A stretch of 64,000 nt of DNA from Bradyrhizobium sp. CCBAU 53338 (GTDB taxonomy: Bacteria; Pseudomonadota; Alphaproteobacteria; Rhizobiales; Xanthobacteraceae): positions 4,340,001-4,404,000 of the forward strand of contig NZ_CP030048.1 in the NCBI RefSeq assembly GCF_015291665.1, written 5' to 3'. This document shows positions 61,134-64,000 of this stretch, in pieces. The position numbers and the translations under genes are program-made. The notes under the pieces are model-generated. The model did no database searches. It saw only the letters and a list, made by a program, of their open reading frames with translations, and was not told the origin of the DNA. The stretch's first letter is position 1. The number at the start of each line of letters is the position of its first letter.

Positions 61134-62096
61134 ATGGACATCCTCGCCCAGGTGCTCGATCGCGTTCGTCTCGGCGGGACGCTGCTGTTTCACTTCGAGC
61201 TCGGCCATCCCTGGCATATCGAGTTGCCGGCGCGGCCCTACGCCCTGTTTCACTATCTGAGCCAGGGCTCGACGACCCTCGCGCTCGGAGAGGGACAGAA
61301 AATCGAGATGACCGCGGGCGATTTTGTCGTGATCACACGCGGCGAGCCCCATGTGTTCTATTCGGACCGCCAGGCCAAGCCGTTGCGGATCATCGATATT
61401 GATCGATCGTCGCCGCGTCTTGGCGTCATCAGTCACGGCAGCCGTGCAAAACCGCACTCGACCATGATCTGCGGCAATTTCACCGTCTCCCGGCCAATGT
61501 TCGGCAGCGTGCTGGAATTACTGCCGCCCGTGCTTCTGCTGAAGCCGACGGCGGACGGTGGCTGGCTTGAAGCCATCCTGCGCCGCATGGTCAACGAGTC
61601 CGCTGCTGAGCGTCCCGGCCAAAGCGTCGCGTTGTCACGACTGACGGAAGTGCTCTTCGTCGAGGTGCTGCGAAGCTGGATCGCGTCTCTCGGTCCCGGA
61701 GAAGGCGGCTGGCTCGGCGCCATATCCGACCCGCAGATCGGACCGGCGCTCAGGCTCATTCACGAAAACCCGGAGCGACCGTGGTCCCTGAGCGACCTCG
61801 GCCAGCGCGTCGGGCTCGGCCGCTCGGCATTTTCGGCGCGCTTTACCAAGCTCGTCGGCCAGTCCATGCAGCGCTATGTGATCGAACGGCGGATGGCGGA
61901 AGCCGCGTTCCTGCTGGAAACCAGCGATGAGCCGATTGCGCGGATTGCCAGCCGGGTCGGCTACGAGACCGCCGCGGCGTTTTCAAAACTCTTCCATCGA
62001 CATCATGGCTTGTCGCCTGGTCGGTACCGGACAGCTCGGCGCGCAGACAGCGGCGAAACGCAAGGCGACGTTGAGAAAGCAGAAGCCGCCGGTTGA
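61134..62096 (+). CDS. AraC-family regulator with cupin-type N-terminus
   Basis: 320 residues. The N-terminal cupin domain has RVRLGGTLLFHFELGHPWHI and MTAGDFVVITRGEPHVFYSD. The C-terminal double HTH has WSLSDLGQRVGLGRSAFSAR and ARIASRVGYETAAAFSKLFH, then HHGLSPGRYR. It fits the cupin_6 AraC subgroup. The ATG at 61134 is chosen by the protein's start (MDILAQVLDRVRLGG). It is divergent from the exported hydrolase/NTF2-like pair, which it probably controls. Confidence 0.88.
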   Translation: MDILAQVLDRVRLGGTLLFHFELGHPWHIELPARPYALFHYLSQGSTTLALGEGQKIEMTAGDFVVITRGEPHVFYSDRQAKPLRIIDIDRSSPRLGVISHGSRAKPHSTMICGNFTVSRPMFGSVLELLPPVLLLKPTADGGWLEAILRRMVNESAAERPGQSVALSRLTEVLFVEVLRSWIASLGPGEGGWLGAISDPQIGPALRLIHENPERPWSLSDLGQRVGLGRSAFSARFTKLVGQSMQRYVIERRMAEAAFLLETSDEPIARIASRVGYETAAAFSKLFHRHHGLSPGRYRTARRADSGETQGDVEKAEAAG

Positions 62097-62164
62097 GTTG
62101 CAAAAGTTCGTGCCGTCTTGTCGCTTTCTGAACAGAGCATCCGCCGCTCCTACGCGTACACGTC

Positions 62165-62869
62165 CTACGCCCTACGCATCAGCTTCAGCGAGGCCGCCAG
62201 CCGCAGGCTGCGTTTGCCCGCGAGCGCGATGCCTTCGAGCTCGCCGCTGTCTTCCGTGCAGGTCCCGGAGAAGCCGATCCCGACCTCGTAGCCGCCGAAC
62301 ACGGGATTGTCGCCCTTTGCCGGCGTGTGCTCCTGGTTGAGCATCTCGCCCTTCCAGCGACCGTCCACCGAGGAATAGGAACCGAGATAGTAGAAGAACG
62401 CGTCGCCGCCGAGGATGCGGCCGTCGAGCAGCAGCATCACGCCTGACAGCGCGGCATCGACGCCGTCGAGTGCACGGAGCTGCATCGCATAGAGCCCGTT
62501 GGCGATGCCGCCCTCTCCGATCACGCCGCGCGGCGGCAGCGCCGCGTCGTCGAGCGGCGCGAGGTTGGCCCAGAACACGCCGTCGGGCATCGCGTCCGCT
62601 TTGCCCTCGAGCAGGATCGTCGATCCCTCCGTGCGTCCGCGCACCTTGATCCCAGTGACGTCGGCGCCCATCAGCGGCTTGAAATGCGGATCGTCATTGT
62701 GGCGCTCGGTGATGACCTCGGCTTCGATCACGCCGTTCCTGACGTCGTAGCTGCCGAGATGGGCGAAGGCGGAATTGCCGCCCAGCATCTTGCCGTCATG
62801 CAGGCACATGATGCTGCGGCCGAAGGCGCCGTTGATGCCGTATTCAACTTTGTAAAGTCCGTCGAGCAA
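62165..62869 (-). CDS. Protein with two tandem GrlR-like domains
   Basis: 234 residues. The first unit starts MLDGLYKVEYGINGAFGRSI with LHDGKMLGGNSAFAHLGSYD. The second begins GIANGLYAMQLRALDGVDAA with LLLDGRILGGDAFFYYLGSY. Both share the GrlR-type lipocalin-like pattern of the negative regulator of the enteropathogen LEE. In rhizobia such proteins have no known type III link, and none is seen in this window. The ATG at 62869 gives a compact start. The duplication is internal. Confidence 0.75.
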   Translation of the reverse strand: MLDGLYKVEYGINGAFGRSIMCLHDGKMLGGNSAFAHLGSYDVRNGVIEAEVITERHNDDPHFKPLMGADVTGIKVRGRTEGSTILLEGKADAMPDGVFWANLAPLDDAALPPRGVIGEGGIANGLYAMQLRALDGVDAALSGVMLLLDGRILGGDAFFYYLGSYSSVDGRWKGEMLNQEHTPAKGDNPVFGGYEVGIGFSGTCTEDSGELEGIALAGKRSLRLAASLKLMRRA

Positions 62870-62983
62870 TGTCCTGAACCCGCAAAATCAATAAAGAATC
62901 GCGGGGTACCTAGCACCGTCGCCGCACCGATGCCATCCGGCTTATCCGCGCAGGGACTCGCGGAACCGGTCCGGCCATCGTCC

Positions 62984-63105
62984 CATCATGCACCTGTTTT
63001 GCCCGACGGATCAACAAAATTTCGTAAAAACAGCAATCGCGGTTTCCGAAGGTCCGGCTGCCTTGAACTTCAACCACTTGCCTACTGTGCATGGGGTTGT
63101 TTTCG
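62984..63105 (+). repeat. Uninterrupted copy of the dispersed repeat
   Basis: 122 bp from CATCATGCACCTGTTTTGCC to TACTGTGCATGGGGTTGTTT. Its ends match 18323-18347 and 20089-20111 with at most one or two differences; the middle is divergent. The 5' end (CATGCACCTGTTTTGC) and 3' end (CATGGGGTTGTTTTCG) are themselves similar, suggesting a pair of direct repeats. No gene is apparent in it. Confidence 0.75.
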
Positions 63106-63147
63106 GCTTTGCGCCGGCCCGGTTCACCACCGGCATCGCTGCGCGCG

Positions 63148-63297
63148 TCAGTGGCGCTTGAAATATTGCACGTCGCGCTCGTGCTTCTCGGCCGCCGCGC
63201 GGCTCTTGAACGTGCCGAGGTTGCGGCGCTTGCCGGTCTTGGGATTCACCTTGCGCGAATACAGCCGGTATTCGCCGGATGCGAGCTTGCGGATCAT
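63148..63297 (-). CDS. Small basic protein, 49 residues
   Basis: The minus strand encodes MIRKLASGEYRLYSRKVNPK, then TGKRRNLGTFKSRAAAEKHE and RDVQYFKRH, with AGGAGG ideally placed before the ATG at 63297. The basic, compact sequence resembles small conserved alphaproteobacterial proteins of unknown function. The strong ribosome site and protein-like composition support it despite the short length. Confidence 0.78.
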   Translation of the reverse strand: MIRKLASGEYRLYSRKVNPKTGKRRNLGTFKSRAAAEKHERDVQYFKRH

Positions 63298-63353
63298 GGT
63301 TGCGCCTCCTGTCATGCCGCGAGGTCAACCAGCTTGGCTCGCGTTGCGTTCCT

Positions 63354-63821
63354 TTACGGCTTGGCCTGTGGTGCGAACTGCTGGTTGGCGAACGGCTGCG
63401 GATCGGTGGGAACCTTGATGACGACGAAGCTGCGCCCCATCGACCGGTGGCAGGCATTGCAGCCCTCGGTCAGATCGCCCAGAGCTTTTGCGAATTTGCG
63501 TCCGTCTTTCGCCGCGATCGCGCCGGTGACGGATTGCAGCGACGGTTCCAGTGTCGTGACGTTGCTGACGGGGATGCCGGAATACAGCACCGCGGCCTCG
63601 ACCAGGCTCGCCGTGAGCTGGCGCAGCTCGAAGGCCGCCAGCTCCCAGTTCTGCGCCCGGCCCGCAAGCCAGAGCTTCTGATGGCGCGTCTGCGCGGCGC
63701 TCATGATGTCGCCGAGCCGCGGCACGTACAGGTCGGTCGACGGCGACTTGAGATCTTGCGCCGCCACGGCGGTGGCCGCTCCCAGGCCGGCCAGCGCCAG
63801 CATCCACATCCGAAGCTTCAT
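63354..63821 (-). CDS. Exported cytochrome c'-like small cytochrome
   Basis: 155 residues with a signal peptide (MKLRMWMLALAGLGAATAVA). The mature chain is helical (TRHQKLWLAGRAQNWELAAF, ELRQLTASLVEAAVLYSGIP), and the haem motif CNACH is near the C-terminus in DLTEGCNACHRSMGRSFVVI. A C-terminal CxxCH after four helices fits the cytochrome c' / c-556 fold. Redox partner unknown. Confidence 0.82.
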   Translation of the reverse strand: MKLRMWMLALAGLGAATAVAAQDLKSPSTDLYVPRLGDIMSAAQTRHQKLWLAGRAQNWELAAFELRQLTASLVEAAVLYSGIPVSNVTTLEPSLQSVTGAIAAKDGRKFAKALGDLTEGCNACHRSMGRSFVVIKVPTDPQPFANQQFAPQAKP

Positions 63822-63902
63822 CGCAGATCTCCAGTCCTTCTGAAGACCCAGTCTACGACGTGCCGATCCCGAAGGACCTTGCGCTCGATCAAGGACCGCG
63901 AG

Positions 63903-64000
63903 CTAGAAGCACAGCGTGGTGACGAGCTTGCCCTGCTTGTCCTTGATCGCGTAGGGGCAGCGCAGCCGCTCCAGCGCCTTCTTGGCGTCCTCGTCGCCGA
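63903..64000 (-). CDS. C-terminal end of a hypothetical protein (cut by window edge)
   Basis: The frame enters from the right edge and ends at a TAG at 63903-63905. The 32 visible residues include GDEDAKKALERLRCPYAIKD and end KLVTTLCF. Two cysteines are visible. The rest of the gene lies outside the window, so no family can be given. Confidence 0.5.
   Translation of the reverse strand, partial: GDEDAKKALERLRCPYAIKDKQGKLVTTLCF

Noticed and set aside
1..64000. tRNA, rRNA genes and CRISPR arrays
   Set aside because: No TPsiC-loop/acceptor-stem pattern, rRNA-like sequence or regularly spaced repeats were seen in reading the window.

Overview
The window is GC-rich chromosomal DNA of an alphaproteobacterium, most probably a Bradyrhizobium or a close Nitrobacteraceae relative. 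The reasons are the NDUFA12-type complex I accessory protein, BA14K-like and DUF6894 proteins, a minCDE operon with a CtrA-type TTAA-N7-TTAAC box, a class II (B12-dependent) ribonucleotide reductase, many small secreted proteins, and a dispersed repeat of a kind I associate with Bradyrhizobium. The species call is an inference from protein style; no rRNA, tRNA or CRISPR array was seen.

Layout. 1-2.7 kb: an IS630-family element sits exactly in the stop codon of an NDUFA12 homologue, followed by a glycine-rich BA14K-type secreted protein. 3-6.5 kb: a CheY-like receiver translationally coupled to a CHASE3/PAS hybrid histidine kinase, converging on an EamA transporter. 7.3-11 kb: nrdJ with a 770 bp gene-free leader. 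11.1-14 kb: an accessory patch with an orphan AT-richer gene, a remnant of a duplicated SGNH-hydrolase gene, a ParB-like protein, a DoxX protein and the full SGNH gene. 14-18.3 kb: envelope and small proteins, a PhzF-like isomerase, a cytochrome c and a YjdM/PhnA protein. 18.3-20.1 kb: an IS1182-family element with perfect 14 bp ends and a 5 bp target duplication, inserted into a dispersed repeat whose uninterrupted copy is at 62984-63105. 20-27.7 kb: a second EamA transporter, a lone Flp pilin, an M15-like peptidase, pdxY, an SMR pump, small cytochromes and an SH3-domain protein.

27.8-36.4 kb: a flavin monooxygenase of the phenol/3-hydroxybenzoate hydroxylase family with a divergent MarR regulator and a palindromic operator between them, then a COG4315 protein with a CtrA-type box, an L,D-transpeptidase lipoprotein, coiled-coil membrane proteins, an SDR enzyme and small secreted proteins. 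36.5-40.8 kb: a PAS hybrid histidine kinase, then minE, minD and minC. 41-49.4 kb: a broken small gene, a MarR/tannase divergent pair, DUF982, a DUF2778 L,D-transpeptidase-like protein, DUF1810, a methyl-accepting chemotaxis protein and an acyltransferase. 49.4-54 kb: an FMN reductase, an AraC regulator, and a compact DUF2336/PilZ/HD-GYP group that looks like a cyclic-di-GMP module. 54-64 kb: a nitroreductase remnant, two alpha/beta hydrolases in tandem, PsiF, an MBL hydrolase, an ABC-F ATPase, an NTF2-like protein with an exported hydrolase, a divergent AraC regulator with helically phased direct repeats, a double GrlR-like protein and a small cytochrome.

Most of the window is ordinary chromosome. 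I did not find a strong candidate for a wholly new system. The most informative observations are the two precisely mappable IS insertions, the dispersed repeat used as an IS target, the CtrA-type boxes in front of minCDE and a COG4315 gene, and the DUF2336/PilZ/HD-GYP group.
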